The notes beneath the pieces were generated by a model that ran no database searches, was not told the origin of the DNA, and saw nothing but the letters and a program-made list of their open reading frames with translations. Below, piece after piece: positions 45,509 through 55,658 of a stretch of 64,000 bases of DNA (positions are counted from its first letter, which is position 1; each line of letters begins with the position of its first letter). This DNA is from Rhodohalobacter sp. 614A (GTDB lineage: Bacteria; Bacteroidota; Rhodothermia; Balneolales; Balneolaceae), in assembly GCF_021462415.1 (NCBI RefSeq), contig NZ_JAKEDS010000002.1, positions 372,001-436,000 on the forward strand, given 5' to 3'. The translations under genes were made by a program, and so were the position numbers.

Positions 45509-46894
45509 TTACACTTGAGAATCATCAATCTCAGAAATAACCGCTCTGAATTTACCGCTTGAGGATTTTTCAATCGAGTCCACGAGATCGAACCTGATGG
45601 TCATTTCATCACCGGCGCGTCTTCGGAATTCACGGATCAGTGACTCCTTATCTTTTTCACCAAAGTTTTTTCCCGGTACAATTCTGAAGATAATCTCTTC
45701 TTTTTCTTTTTGAAAAAGCTGAATCTCCAAGGCGTTTTCAGCATATTCAAAAACCTGGTTCATTCCGATTAATTTTCGTCCGTCAGGTGTTACGACATAA
45801 TCTTCCGTGCGACCATCGATACCGGAAAAAGTATCTGATTTTCTTCCACATTCACATTCTGAATGAAGTGGAATGCCATAATCTCCAATTCGATAACGGA
45901 TAAACGGCATCGCTTCATTTCCCCAACTGGTCAGAATTAATTCCTGGTTTTCGGAGTCATCCAGTTTCTGCGATTCGATATGGCAATGTTCGTAATCAAC
46001 GTGAAATCGCCCATGTTTACATTTTGACATTGTGCCGGCAAACTCCACATTTCCATAGAATTCTGTGACAGGTGCACCAAATACATCACGAATGATCGTT
46101 TTATGATTTTTCAGAAGAGCATCAGAAGCCGAGAAGATTATTTTGGGTGGATTCAGTAATTTTAAATCATTCTCTCTCATCAAGTTGGCAAGGTTCACCA
46201 TGGCTGAGGGATATCCTGTAAAAAAAACAAAATAAGTTGAATTCAGGTAGTCAACAATGTCATGAACGGTTTTTTGGGAAATGTGAGAGGTACTCAGGTA
46301 AACCCGGTTATTAAAATAGTCGTGCCTCCAGTAGGGAGGATTTTGTTGGTTTTGAGAGATCGGTAATCTTGCTCCAAACATCAGTTGGCGGTCATTATAT
46401 TTCACGCCAAACCGTTCCCTGAATCTCCAGAAAACGGCCCATTGTAAATTCAACGATTCTTTGGTTTGATAAATCGTGAGCGGTGTTCCCGTCGTTCCGC
46501 TTGTCAGTTGTTTCTTTAATGAAGCTTTTTCAAACTTGTTTGAGATCAGTTCTTCCTGATTTTTTTTTACCATCTCTTTTGTGAGTACCGGCAGCTTTTG
46601 GAGATCATCAACAGTTTTGATTTGCGAGATATTTACACCGTGTTCATCATACCATTTTTTGTAAAATGGAACGATATGATACGCGTGATGAATCAGTTGA
46701 GTAATTTTCTCATTTTGATACGTTTCTATCTGCTCTCTCGATTTCCATTCGCTCTCTTTAAGAAACTCAAGATGATCAGAAAATCGGGCGCTATATCTGT
46801 CTTTTTTTAACTTCAATCCATAGAGAGAAACTGCGATATTTTGCAGAGAATAAGGGAGTTTATAATAGATATTCTCAATAAAAGAGTCCGGCAT
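45509..46894 (-). CDS. CapK/PaaK-like adenylate-forming enzyme
   Basis: Protein of 461 residues related to phenylacetate-CoA ligases. The adenylation signature 'SGTTGTPLTIYQTKES' is near 132-147, with 'AVFWRFRERFGV', 'EFYGNVEFAG', 'ILTSWGNEAMPFIRYRIGDYG' and the C-terminal 'SIEKSSSGKFRAVISE' with the mobile-domain lysine. Members found inside capsule loci (CapK type) are thought to activate a carboxylate or attach it to a sugar or lipid. It begins the minus-strand half of the locus and faces recC divergently across 162 bases. Substrate unknown. Confidence 0.82.
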   Translation of the reverse strand: MPDSFIENIYYKLPYSLQNIAVSLYGLKLKKDRYSARFSDHLEFLKESEWKSREQIETYQNEKITQLIHHAYHIVPFYKKWYDEHGVNISQIKTVDDLQKLPVLTKEMVKKNQEELISNKFEKASLKKQLTSGTTGTPLTIYQTKESLNLQWAVFWRFRERFGVKYNDRQLMFGARLPISQNQQNPPYWRHDYFNNRVYLSTSHISQKTVHDIVDYLNSTYFVFFTGYPSAMVNLANLMRENDLKLLNPPKIIFSASDALLKNHKTIIRDVFGAPVTEFYGNVEFAGTMSKCKHGRFHVDYEHCHIESQKLDDSENQELILTSWGNEAMPFIRYRIGDYGIPLHSECECGRKSDTFSGIDGRTEDYVVTPDGRKLIGMNQVFEYAENALEIQLFQKEKEEIIFRIVPGKNFGEKDKESLIREFRRRAGDEMTIRFDLVDSIEKSSSGKFRAVISEIDDSQV

Positions 46895-47056
46895 CGTTGA
46901 TCTAAACGGTTTTTGATAATCATTGAAATGTAAAGGTTTGGCAGGTCTATTCGAATACGAAATTCATGAATCCTGGTTTGAGGTGACACCACTTGTCATC
47001 GCAGTTTCCTATTTTCCCATTGAGGTCAAAATCTGTATCATCCCAAAAACCAAAGT

Positions 47057-50000
47057 ATGATTCAACTTACGAGGAGCCGTCATTTAAAAACCCTTGCTCA
47101 ATCACTGGCTGAAAAGCTTGTGGACACGGCTCCAGACGATCCGTTTGTATCTCAAAAAGTGATGGTTCCCAATCTTGATACCGCACGCTGGTTTAAACTT
47201 TTTGCGGCTCAACAAAACGGCATTGCAGCCAATCTGGAGTGCATCTTACCGGCAGAGTGGTTTTGGAGACAAATCCGAAAAATTTATCCTGATCTGCCCG
47301 ATTTATTACCGTCTGATCTTCAGCCAATGAAATGGGCATTGTTTGAACTGTTGAGTGATGTTCATTCCAGAACGAAATTCGAGATTTTGGACAGGTACAT
47401 TAAGAGCCAGCCTGAGGAAAGAAAAACGCAGGCGACCTTTCAACTTGCCGGCCAGATTGCTTCTGTATTTGACGAGTATCTGGTCTATCGCCCCGAGATG
47501 ATATTGCGATGGCAGCGGGGACGATCAGGAAAAGCAGATGAAAAATGGCAATCCGAATTGTGGCGTTTGTTGAATGACTTCTGGAAAAAGTCGGGCGATG
47601 GAGATCTGAAAAACCGGGCAGAGCTTTATGAGGAAGTAATGAGAGCTTTCTCAAAAAAAGAGCTTGATGTGGACGACTCACTTTATATTCTGAATCCCGG
47701 ATTACTTCCGCTTCCAATCGTGAACATGTTGAAGAAAACCGGGGAGCAATCGGAAGTATTTGTTTATCAAATATCTGTTTCAAAAGAGATTAGAAAAAAT
47801 TCAAATGAAATATTTCAAGTCTTTGGTAGAGAATCAACAAATGAAGATCAGGTAATAAATATTTTAGATCCAAATGAAGTCCTGGAACTTCACTCTGAGA
47901 TTCCTGATGATTCCATTTTACAGCAAATTCAATCTGATATTTTCCAGGGGAATTCAATCCGAAAATTTTCAGAAAATGAAAGTGAGATTGGTGGAATAGA
48001 AATTCGATCCTGCCACAGTTCGCTTCGTGAAATCGAAGTACTTCACCAGTTTCTTTTGGAGAAATTTGAAGAAAATGAAACACTTCATCCCGATGATGTT
48101 CTCGTTGTAACTCCGGATTTGGAAACTTACAAACCGTATATCAAAGCGGTGTTTGATCAGGCTGAGGCCGGGCTGCCACAGATACCTTATCACGCCGGAT
48201 ATTCATCACGAAATTCTGAAGCGGGAATTGAACGGACACTTCTTCGCCTGTTATCATTGGTGGATTCTCGCTTTGAGTTTTCAGACGTTATTGACCTTTT
48301 CATGATGAAACCGGTTTATCAATCTTTCGGAATATCAGAATCGGATGGAAACAAACTCAAACGGTGGATTGAAGAGAATCATGTGGTTTGGGGATTGGAT
48401 GCCCGGCACCGAAAAGAATTTGATCAGCCTGCCGAAGAGTTACAGACCTGGGATTCGGCTATTCGCAGAGGATGGTATGGGAATCTGCTTGGTGGCAAGT
48501 CGGGTGATTCAGTAAATGATCTGTTGCTTTACCAGGGGATTCGAACCACGAATGACCAAGAAACCTGGGCGGCTTTCTCAAATTATTTGAGTCAGTTGAA
48601 TAACATGCGACAAGAGATCAAAAGAAAGAAGAGATGCTCAAAGTGGGCTGAATGGCTGTCGAGTCGAATGGATTCTTTATTTGATGCCGCCTCACTTGGA
48701 AGTCTGGAAGCTCAGGGCATAAAACGAATGATTGGCCAAATCAGTGAGCAATCGGAAATTGCCGGTTGTGAACAGGAAATTCCCTTCTCGCTTTTCAGGA
48801 GTGAGCTTAGTTCCATGCTGGATCGGCATAAAGCGTCAGGGGCGTTATTTACCAACGGCGCAACGTTTAGTTCTATGGTTCCGGTTCGAAGTATTCCATT
48901 TAAAATCATTGCATTAATCGGGCTGAATGAGAGCACGTTTCCCCGAAAACAAATCACTCCCGATTTTGATTTAATGGCGCAAAATCCGCTGCCGGGGGAG
49001 AGGAATCGAAAGAATGAGGACCGGAATCTTTTTCTCGAATCGGTCATGGCTGCCGGCGATGTTCATTATTGCAGCTATATCGGGCAAAGTCAGGTTGACA
49101 ACGAAGTGATTCCGCCATCCACAATTGTGGGTGAGTGGGTGGACGTGCTTTCAAAAACGTCCGGAATGGATTCAAAAAAAATCATCAAAAAGGAAGCTCT
49201 TTCAGGATTTTCACCTGCCAATTTTAAATCAAAAAAGAGTTTTTCGGGGATTTATTTTCAAACGGCAAGGTATATGTTGGATGACGAAGAATCGGTTTCC
49301 GGTTTGAAATTGAGCGAACCGATTCCTCTGGAGGAAGCAGAAGAAACTATTCAGCTTGATGATTTAATCCGGTTTTACAGCAATCCAATCCAGTGGTTTT
49401 TTCGAAAACGGCTGGAGGTTTCTTTGAGGGAGGCCAACCACGGGAAAGATGAATTTGAACTGGATCATCTCGAGAAACACATTCTTTTCCAAAGAGTTTT
49501 TGGCTGGGTTTTAGATGGAATGGACGATCAGAAAATTCAAAAGTATTTGGTTCAGTCAGGAGCCATTCCGGTGGGTTGGTCCGGTGAACGAAGAGTTTTG
49601 GAGCTCAAGAGAAATGTTCGCAGTGCGATCGCCGTCATGAAAGATTCAGGAATTCATCCAAAGCCAGGCCACTATCAAATACATGTAGCGGCCGGGCAGA
49701 GCCAAGTTGAGGGAAGTTTGATGAGCTATTCGGATGATCAGTTTGTGGATATTAATCCATCAAAATTTTCCGGTAAAATTGCTATTGATAGCTGGATCAG
49801 GCATCTCTGTGGGAGTCTGGCGGAGTCTTTTGAGGAGAGAAAATCCATCCTGTTTTGTGAGTTGAAAGATGGCGATTCAAAGAAGATAGTTTTCAAGCCC
49901 GTTCCAAAACCAGATGCAATCTTATCCGGATTGATCAATTTTTATCATGAAGGATTGATTCGCCCCCAAACGTTTTTTCCGAAAACACTTTATGCGTTTG

Positions 50001-50203
50001 AAGAGCGAAAAAGGGGAGAGAAACTGGACGCTTATTACAAAGCTGCGAACGCATTCAATACGGATGATTATTCATTTGGGGAGAATAATGATCTGTCGAT
50101 CAAAACACTGTTGGGTGAAAATGTGGAGTTTCAGGAAAAATTCATCACGGAACGATATCGGCGATTCATACAGCAAATGATGGATCATATGGAGGAAAGT
50201 TGA
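47057..50203 (+). CDS. recC: Exodeoxyribonuclease V subunit gamma (RecC)
   Basis: Chi-recognition and scaffold subunit of RecBCD, 1,048 residues. It opens 'IQLTRSRHLKTLAQSLAEKL', matching RecC's inactive helicase-like fold; 'YHAGYSSRNSEAGIERTLL' and 'IALIGLNESTFPRKQITPDF' are diagnostic mid-protein blocks. The C-terminal half has 'DDLIRFYSNPIQWFFRKRLE', a degenerate nuclease-like region. The stop overlaps recB's start by one base (TGATG). The promoter presumably lies in the 162-base divergent gap upstream. Chi sequence in this lineage unknown. Confidence 0.92.
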   Translation: MIQLTRSRHLKTLAQSLAEKLVDTAPDDPFVSQKVMVPNLDTARWFKLFAAQQNGIAANLECILPAEWFWRQIRKIYPDLPDLLPSDLQPMKWALFELLSDVHSRTKFEILDRYIKSQPEERKTQATFQLAGQIASVFDEYLVYRPEMILRWQRGRSGKADEKWQSELWRLLNDFWKKSGDGDLKNRAELYEEVMRAFSKKELDVDDSLYILNPGLLPLPIVNMLKKTGEQSEVFVYQISVSKEIRKNSNEIFQVFGRESTNEDQVINILDPNEVLELHSEIPDDSILQQIQSDIFQGNSIRKFSENESEIGGIEIRSCHSSLREIEVLHQFLLEKFEENETLHPDDVLVVTPDLETYKPYIKAVFDQAEAGLPQIPYHAGYSSRNSEAGIERTLLRLLSLVDSRFEFSDVIDLFMMKPVYQSFGISESDGNKLKRWIEENHVVWGLDARHRKEFDQPAEELQTWDSAIRRGWYGNLLGGKSGDSVNDLLLYQGIRTTNDQETWAAFSNYLSQLNNMRQEIKRKKRCSKWAEWLSSRMDSLFDAASLGSLEAQGIKRMIGQISEQSEIAGCEQEIPFSLFRSELSSMLDRHKASGALFTNGATFSSMVPVRSIPFKIIALIGLNESTFPRKQITPDFDLMAQNPLPGERNRKNEDRNLFLESVMAAGDVHYCSYIGQSQVDNEVIPPSTIVGEWVDVLSKTSGMDSKKIIKKEALSGFSPANFKSKKSFSGIYFQTARYMLDDEESVSGLKLSEPIPLEEAEETIQLDDLIRFYSNPIQWFFRKRLEVSLREANHGKDEFELDHLEKHILFQRVFGWVLDGMDDQKIQKYLVQSGAIPVGWSGERRVLELKRNVRSAIAVMKDSGIHPKPGHYQIHVAAGQSQVEGSLMSYSDDQFVDINPSKFSGKIAIDSWIRHLCGSLAESFEERKSILFCELKDGDSKKIVFKPVPKPDAILSGLINFYHEGLIRPQTFFPKTLYAFEERKRGEKLDAYYKAANAFNTDDYSFGENNDLSIKTLLGENVEFQEKFITERYRRFIQQMMDHMEES

Positions 50204-53200
50204 TGAAACGGATTGAGTCGTTATATGATGTTAAGTGGAATCCTCGAATCCTGATTGAAGCAAGTGCAGGAACAGGCAAAACCTACACGCTGACTGCACT
50301 TTATATCCGGTTATTGGTTGAAAAGAAATTGGATGTAGATCGAATTTTGGTGATGACTTTCACTAAAAAAGCTACGGCTGAACTGAAGGAAAGAATTTTT
50401 AGGCGGCTCAAAGAATGCCTGAACAGGCTTGAAACCGGAAAGGAATCTGACGATTCGTTTGTGAATGAATTCGCCGATCAGGTCTCAAATTCAGATGAGG
50501 CTATTCAGCGACTCAAGACAGCGATTCAGAATTTTGATGACAGCCAGGTTTATACCATTCATGGTTTCTGCCAGAAAATTCTCAAAGAAGAAGCATTGCT
50601 TGCCGGAACTCCGTTTGATTTTGAAGTGGCTCAACAGGACGAACTTTTGACGCAGGCTTCGGAAGATTTTTGGCGGAATTTTATGGCTCAATACAGCCAG
50701 TCTGAGGCGGGCAGGTATTATATCTCAAAGTTACTGGGTATTGCAAATTCACCTTCCGAATTGAGGGATAAGCTCCAATTGGTTTTTAGTAAACCATATG
50801 CGGAATTGGAAGGTGAGGGGATAGGTAATCCAGTTCAATACCTGGAAAAGGTTTTGAATATTCGGCGTGATTTGGTTGAACTTTGGGGAAGGAATCAGGA
50901 AGAATTATTGGAAATTCTGAACCAATGTTATGTAAAAAGATTTCAGCAGCATTTGCAATCTCGACTTCGAAAGTTAAATGCTTTTATTGATGATGATTCA
51001 TTCGAACTCGACGCCCCCGAAAGCCTGAAATATTTCACTTCCGATTATTTGTATGACCCCAAGAATCTTCCAAAAAGCGGGAATCCGAAACCGACTATTC
51101 AGCATCGGTTTTTTGATCTTTGTTCCGAATTGGAATCCTTGATTGCTGAAATGGATAAAGTAAAAACCACACTTATCCAGGAGGCAATAGAAGGAATTAC
51201 AATCATTCGGGAAAAACTTTCAATTAATTCCAGTACGGTTACTTATGATGATCTTCTCACTCGGGTTGAAAGAGCTTTAACTCATTCTGAAGATGCGGAA
51301 GAATTGGCCGGGATTCTCAATCAAAAATATCCTGCGGCGCTTGTGGATGAGTTCCAAGATACCGATCCGGTTCAGTATTCAATCCTGAATTCAATCTATC
51401 CTTCACAGAATACCAACTCTTCGCTGTTGATGATCGGCGATCCCAAACAGGCGATTTACGCGTTTCGCGGGGCTGATGTTCATACGTATCTGAAAGCCAA
51501 AAAGGAGCCGTCAGTTCAGCAGTATACGCTTCACAAGAATTTCAGAAGTACGCCGAGTTTCAATAAGGCGGTTAATACATTGTTTGGTTTTTCTGGTCAG
51601 CCATTTATCGAAGAGGGAATTCAATATTTTGACGTAGAGGCTGGTAACGAAGAATCAGAAGATGATTTTTTAGTGGATGGAATTCCTGCAAGTGGAATCC
51701 GGATTCTTGCAAAGCCTGGAATTGACACCAGTAAAAAGGATGCAAATGAATTTGCCTTTTATCAAACAGTAAGTGAAATCACGAAGCTTTTACGGGGATC
51801 AGAGGAAGGAAAGGTTAGAATGAAAGGCCGAAAGTTAGAAGCCGGAGATATAGCCATTTTGGTTTCGAGCCATAAAAGTGGAGAAGAGATCAAGCAAAGG
51901 CTCAAGGCAGTTGGAATTGATTCTGTGACATATTCCCGCGAGAAGGTTTTTGAGTCGGCGGAAGCCCGGAGATTGGAATCCGTGATGAGCGCAATTCTTG
52001 AGCCTTTCAATCGGATTGCTGTAAACAATGCATTGGTTTCTGGCTTTTGGGGACAAAATTTGAATGAAATTCATGAGTTGTCCATCGAAGGGAATCAGCG
52101 ACAGGAATTGATAGAAGAGTTGCAGGATCTCAACGAAACCTGGTCTTATGATGGTTTTTATACCATGTTCAGAAAACTGCTTTTTGATGACGGAAGAATC
52201 ACAAAATTGGCGCAGTTTTCTAATTCCGAGAGAATCGTGACGAATCTTTATCAACTGGCGGATATCTGTTCGAAAGCCGAGAAGGAGGGCAAACTTAATC
52301 CATATTCTTTGCATTTCTGGTTTGTGGATGAGATGGCTGATCCCGATAAAGATGATGAGAAAACTCTGTTACTTGAAAGTGATCAAAACCTGGTGAAAAT
52401 CAGCACCATTCATAACAGTAAAGGCCTCGAATTTCCGGTTGTTTTTTGTCCCACGCTCTGGGATATGAAAAGTAATAATAAGAAGCCGTTATTAATCGAG
52501 TATCATGAGGACGGGGAACCGATTATCCGATTTGATCAGGAATCTGGTGAACGAAGTGAGTGGGCGGAAGGACAGAATAATATCGAAGATACCGCCGAGG
52601 AAATTCGGAAGTATTACGTGGCTGTCACCAGGGCAAAGTACTTGTGTGTCATTCCGTGGGCCAATCATGAAGCTTCGTTAAAATCTGGTGTGGCCTGTTC
52701 TTTGGTTGATAGGTCTGCTGCCCAAGAGATTGCCAAAAAAGGGTTGAAGCTTAAATCAGGAACAGATTACACGGACGATAAGATTCTGAACATATTCAAA
52801 GATCTGGAAAATAAATCGGATGGAGCCATAGAATTAAATATTCCGGAAAATATTGATGAAATGGAAAAATCCGGTCCGGAGAAATGGATTCAGAAATCAG
52901 AACTTCAATTGAAAAATTACAAAGGAAGAACGGAGCTTGCCGTACAACGGCGCATAGAGAGTTTTTCATCTTTGACAAGTCACAGTGCACTGCCGGGAGA
53001 ACCTGATTATGACCAGGTGGTGGAATCATATCTCTCCCTGATTCATCAGCAAAGGGAGGAAGTTCGTGATTTGAGCATCTTTACATTTCCGCGTGGAGCC
53101 ACGGCAGGCACGGCTATTCATAAGTTGTTTGAGGACGATCATTTTCTGTTTGAAACTGCACGGAGTGATGATCATTCCGGTTTGATTGAAAAGGTTCTTG

Positions 53201-53772
53201 AGCAGTATCAAATGGATGGGAAATGGATACCGGTTATTCAGAGGATGATGAGGGGTGTTGTCACTTCGGATATTCCCGGATTGGATTTGAGTAAGGTAAA
53301 AAACAGCGAGCAGCTCCGCGAGATGGAGTTTCATTTTACAGCGCGTCAGCCATCCTTAGAAAACATTCTGAGGATCATTCGTTCGGGAAATCAAAGCCTT
53401 ATCCTACAAGGTCAATTGGAGAGTTTTATGACTGGATTTATTGATCTCGTGGTGAGGCAAAACGGGAAATATTTTATTGTCGATTATAAGTCCAATCATC
53501 TCGGCGATTCCATCGAGGATTACAGTCAGCCCCGATTGAAAGAAGAGATTATTCACGCTTCATATGATGTCCAATATCACCTGTATACAGTGGCACTTTG
53601 TAAGTACCTGAAGTCACGATTGCCGGGCTTTAATTACGACTCTGATTTCGGCGGAGTGGCTTATCTGTTCGTTCGGGGAATGCAAAAAAATGAGGGGTCT
53701 GGCGTTTGGTTTCACAAGCCTGATGAAGCGGTTATCCGGCGTCTTGCAAATGAGTTGGAGGTACAATTATGA
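50203..53772 (+). CDS. recB: Exodeoxyribonuclease V subunit beta (RecB)
   Basis: 3'-5' helicase and nuclease subunit, 1,189 residues from ATG 50203 (one base over recC's stop); a TTG one codon earlier is less likely. SF1A motifs: Walker A 'EASAGTGKTYTL' (19-30), 'VMTFTKKATAELKERI', Walker B 'LVDEFQDTDPVQY' (near 380), 'ISTIHNSKGLEFPVVF', and motif VI 'YYVAVTRAKYL' (near 805). A PD-(D/E)XK nuclease domain follows at the C-terminus: 'GFIDLV' and 'YFIVDYKSNHLGD' (about 1078-1105), so nuclease activity is intact. Coupled by ATGA to recD. Confidence 0.95.
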   Translation: MKRIESLYDVKWNPRILIEASAGTGKTYTLTALYIRLLVEKKLDVDRILVMTFTKKATAELKERIFRRLKECLNRLETGKESDDSFVNEFADQVSNSDEAIQRLKTAIQNFDDSQVYTIHGFCQKILKEEALLAGTPFDFEVAQQDELLTQASEDFWRNFMAQYSQSEAGRYYISKLLGIANSPSELRDKLQLVFSKPYAELEGEGIGNPVQYLEKVLNIRRDLVELWGRNQEELLEILNQCYVKRFQQHLQSRLRKLNAFIDDDSFELDAPESLKYFTSDYLYDPKNLPKSGNPKPTIQHRFFDLCSELESLIAEMDKVKTTLIQEAIEGITIIREKLSINSSTVTYDDLLTRVERALTHSEDAEELAGILNQKYPAALVDEFQDTDPVQYSILNSIYPSQNTNSSLLMIGDPKQAIYAFRGADVHTYLKAKKEPSVQQYTLHKNFRSTPSFNKAVNTLFGFSGQPFIEEGIQYFDVEAGNEESEDDFLVDGIPASGIRILAKPGIDTSKKDANEFAFYQTVSEITKLLRGSEEGKVRMKGRKLEAGDIAILVSSHKSGEEIKQRLKAVGIDSVTYSREKVFESAEARRLESVMSAILEPFNRIAVNNALVSGFWGQNLNEIHELSIEGNQRQELIEELQDLNETWSYDGFYTMFRKLLFDDGRITKLAQFSNSERIVTNLYQLADICSKAEKEGKLNPYSLHFWFVDEMADPDKDDEKTLLLESDQNLVKISTIHNSKGLEFPVVFCPTLWDMKSNNKKPLLIEYHEDGEPIIRFDQESGERSEWAEGQNNIEDTAEEIRKYYVAVTRAKYLCVIPWANHEASLKSGVACSLVDRSAAQEIAKKGLKLKSGTDYTDDKILNIFKDLENKSDGAIELNIPENIDEMEKSGPEKWIQKSELQLKNYKGRTELAVQRRIESFSSLTSHSALPGEPDYDQVVESYLSLIHQQREEVRDLSIFTFPRGATAGTAIHKLFEDDHFLFETARSDDHSGLIEKVLEQYQMDGKWIPVIQRMMRGVVTSDIPGLDLSKVKNSEQLREMEFHFTARQPSLENILRIIRSGNQSLILQGQLESFMTGFIDLVVRQNGKYFIVDYKSNHLGDSIEDYSQPRLKEEIIHASYDVQYHLYTVALCKYLKSRLPGFNYDSDFGGVAYLFVRGMQKNEGSGVWFHKPDEAVIRRLANELEVQL

Positions 53773-55604
53773 GCAGACAATTATCACTGATGAAAGATTG
53801 GTTTGAGGAGGGGGTAGAGGCCGGATGGATTGAAAGATATGAGCAGGAATTGATTCGATTTCTGAAGAAAGAATTTGGTGAATTCAGTGATGAAATCCGG
53901 ATGAGTTTAGTTTTTCTTTCCCTGTTTATTAAAGCCGGACATACCTGTTTACCGATGGACAAAAGCCCTGTTGAATGGATTGAAATCCTGGGCCTTGATG
54001 TAGATGGAAAATCTCATTTTCCAACAAAAAAAATAGAGCTTCAGATCCTCAAATCAAGCTCTTTGGTTGGATCTGAAGGTGATATGAATCCGTTAATTCT
54101 TACGGATAATCACGTGACATTCAGACGATATTTTTTCTATGAACAAACTGTTAGACAATGGATTAATAGAATTATATCAAATAAATATATAACTGATATA
54201 GATGGTATATCACTCCGGTTTTTGCACAATTTATTTACAGAAGAAGCAGAAGGTGTCGATTGGCAAAAAGTGGCGGCGGCACTTTCATTAATCAAGCCGT
54301 TTCTCATCATATCCGGAGGACCCGGAACGGGAAAAACAACAACAGTTGCCCAGGTACTTGCTTTGCATCAAAGGCTGTCGAAGAAGCGACTTAATATTGC
54401 GCTTGCCGCACCCACCGGAAAAGCTGCCGGACGAATGGGGGAAGCGTTAAACCGGGAACTGGAAAAACTGAATTTGAGTCCGGAAGAATTGAGTCATTTT
54501 CCGAGAGAAGCAAAGACCGTACACCGGCTGCTTTCGGGAACGGAATCCAAAGGACTTTTGCCGCCGATTGAGAAGAAACTTTTACATCACGATTTGATCA
54601 TTATTGATGAAGCATCCATGATGGATCTTTCGTTGATGTACCGGTTAGTGAATCATCTAAGCGACCATACAAAATTGATCCTTCTTGGAGACAAAGATCA
54701 GCTTGCATCGGTAGAGGCGGGAGCAGTCTTTGCAGATCTTTGCCAGAAAGAAAAAAATGGATTTTTGCCGGAGACGATACAAACCCTGAAGCGTCTTGGA
54801 ATCACAAACGAATTACCGGAAGATACCGAGTCGGATATGAGTGATTCAATTGTGTACCTGACCAAGAGTTACAGGTTTGATGAAACGAGTGGAATCGGAA
54901 GGTTGGCAGATCTTGTAAAAAGTCAGAATCAAAAAGGAGAAGAGGCGGCCTCCATTTTTAACCAATATTCTGATTTGAACTATCAGGCTTTCAGTTATCA
55001 GAAAGAAGACATACAGCTAATTCTTGAGGATTTGAAAACGAAGGTCCAAAAGTGTTCGAAAATTAAAAAATATGATGAACTGCTTTCTTTTTGGAAGGAG
55101 TCCATTTGGCTGATGGTTCTTCGCAGGGGATTGACCGGATCTGAACGCCTCAACCGATTGATCGAAGAGCGTTTGGCTGCAGAGCGAATTGTTCAGATGG
55201 ACGCTGGTTGGTATCACGGCCGGCCGATCATGATCACCCAAAATGATTATAACCTTGGCATTTTTAATGGTGATTTGGGAGTAGCCATGATGGATGAAGA
55301 TGAATCGATTTGGGTTTATGTAGAAAGCGGATCAGAAACCAGGCGGTTTAAACCTCAACGGCTGAGTCACTACGATCCCGCTTTTTTTCTGACTGTTCAC
55401 AAGAGCCAGGGATCTGAATTTGATCAGGTGAATTTGCTGCTCCCACAAGCGGACACGCCGATTTTAACCAAAGAGTTAATCTACACAGCCATCACAAGAG
55501 CGAGGAAAGAATTCTCTCTTTATGGAGATCTTGATCTTTTTGAACAAGGAATAAAAAGAGAAACGTTGAGGTTTACGGGATTGAAAGAATTGCTGTATAA
55601 ATAA
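53769..55604 (+). CDS. recD: Exodeoxyribonuclease V subunit alpha (RecD)
   Basis: 5'-3' helicase subunit, 611 residues, matching the usual length. The Walker A 'IISGGPGTGKTTTVAQVL' is near residue 178-195, 'LIIIDEASMMDLSLMYRLV' near 277, 'YRFDETSGIGRLADLV' in the middle. At the C-terminus are 'FLTVHKSQGSEFDQVNLLLP' (motif V region) and 'YTAITRARKEFSLYG'. Its ATG overlaps the recB stop by four bases. A convergent bidirectional terminator follows. With recB and recC it makes a complete RecBCD for double-strand-break repair and foreign-DNA degradation. Confidence 0.94.
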   Translation: MSRQLSLMKDWFEEGVEAGWIERYEQELIRFLKKEFGEFSDEIRMSLVFLSLFIKAGHTCLPMDKSPVEWIEILGLDVDGKSHFPTKKIELQILKSSSLVGSEGDMNPLILTDNHVTFRRYFFYEQTVRQWINRIISNKYITDIDGISLRFLHNLFTEEAEGVDWQKVAAALSLIKPFLIISGGPGTGKTTTVAQVLALHQRLSKKRLNIALAAPTGKAAGRMGEALNRELEKLNLSPEELSHFPREAKTVHRLLSGTESKGLLPPIEKKLLHHDLIIIDEASMMDLSLMYRLVNHLSDHTKLILLGDKDQLASVEAGAVFADLCQKEKNGFLPETIQTLKRLGITNELPEDTESDMSDSIVYLTKSYRFDETSGIGRLADLVKSQNQKGEEAASIFNQYSDLNYQAFSYQKEDIQLILEDLKTKVQKCSKIKKYDELLSFWKESIWLMVLRRGLTGSERLNRLIEERLAAERIVQMDAGWYHGRPIMITQNDYNLGIFNGDLGVAMMDEDESIWVYVESGSETRRFKPQRLSHYDPAFFLTVHKSQGSEFDQVNLLLPQADTPILTKELIYTAITRARKEFSLYGDLDLFEQGIKRETLRFTGLKELLYK

Positions 55605-55605
55605 A

Positions 55606-55639
55606 AAATGCCATTTCAGATGTCTCCAAAATGGCATTT
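55606..55639. terminator. Bidirectional intrinsic terminator between recD and the redoxin gene
   Basis: Perfect 11-bp inverted repeat AAATGCCATTT (55606-55616) and AAATGGCATTT (55629-55639) with a 12-base loop, preceded by an A-run that becomes a T-run on the minus strand. It sits between two convergent genes, 20 bases from the minus-strand stop and 2 bases after the plus-strand one. Confidence 0.75.
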
Positions 55640-55658
55640 GTTGTGAAATGAATTGGGT

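Noticed and set aside
46895-47056. Named promoters in the capK-recC divergent gap
   Set aside because: A promoter pair must exist here, but no motif was clear enough to place.
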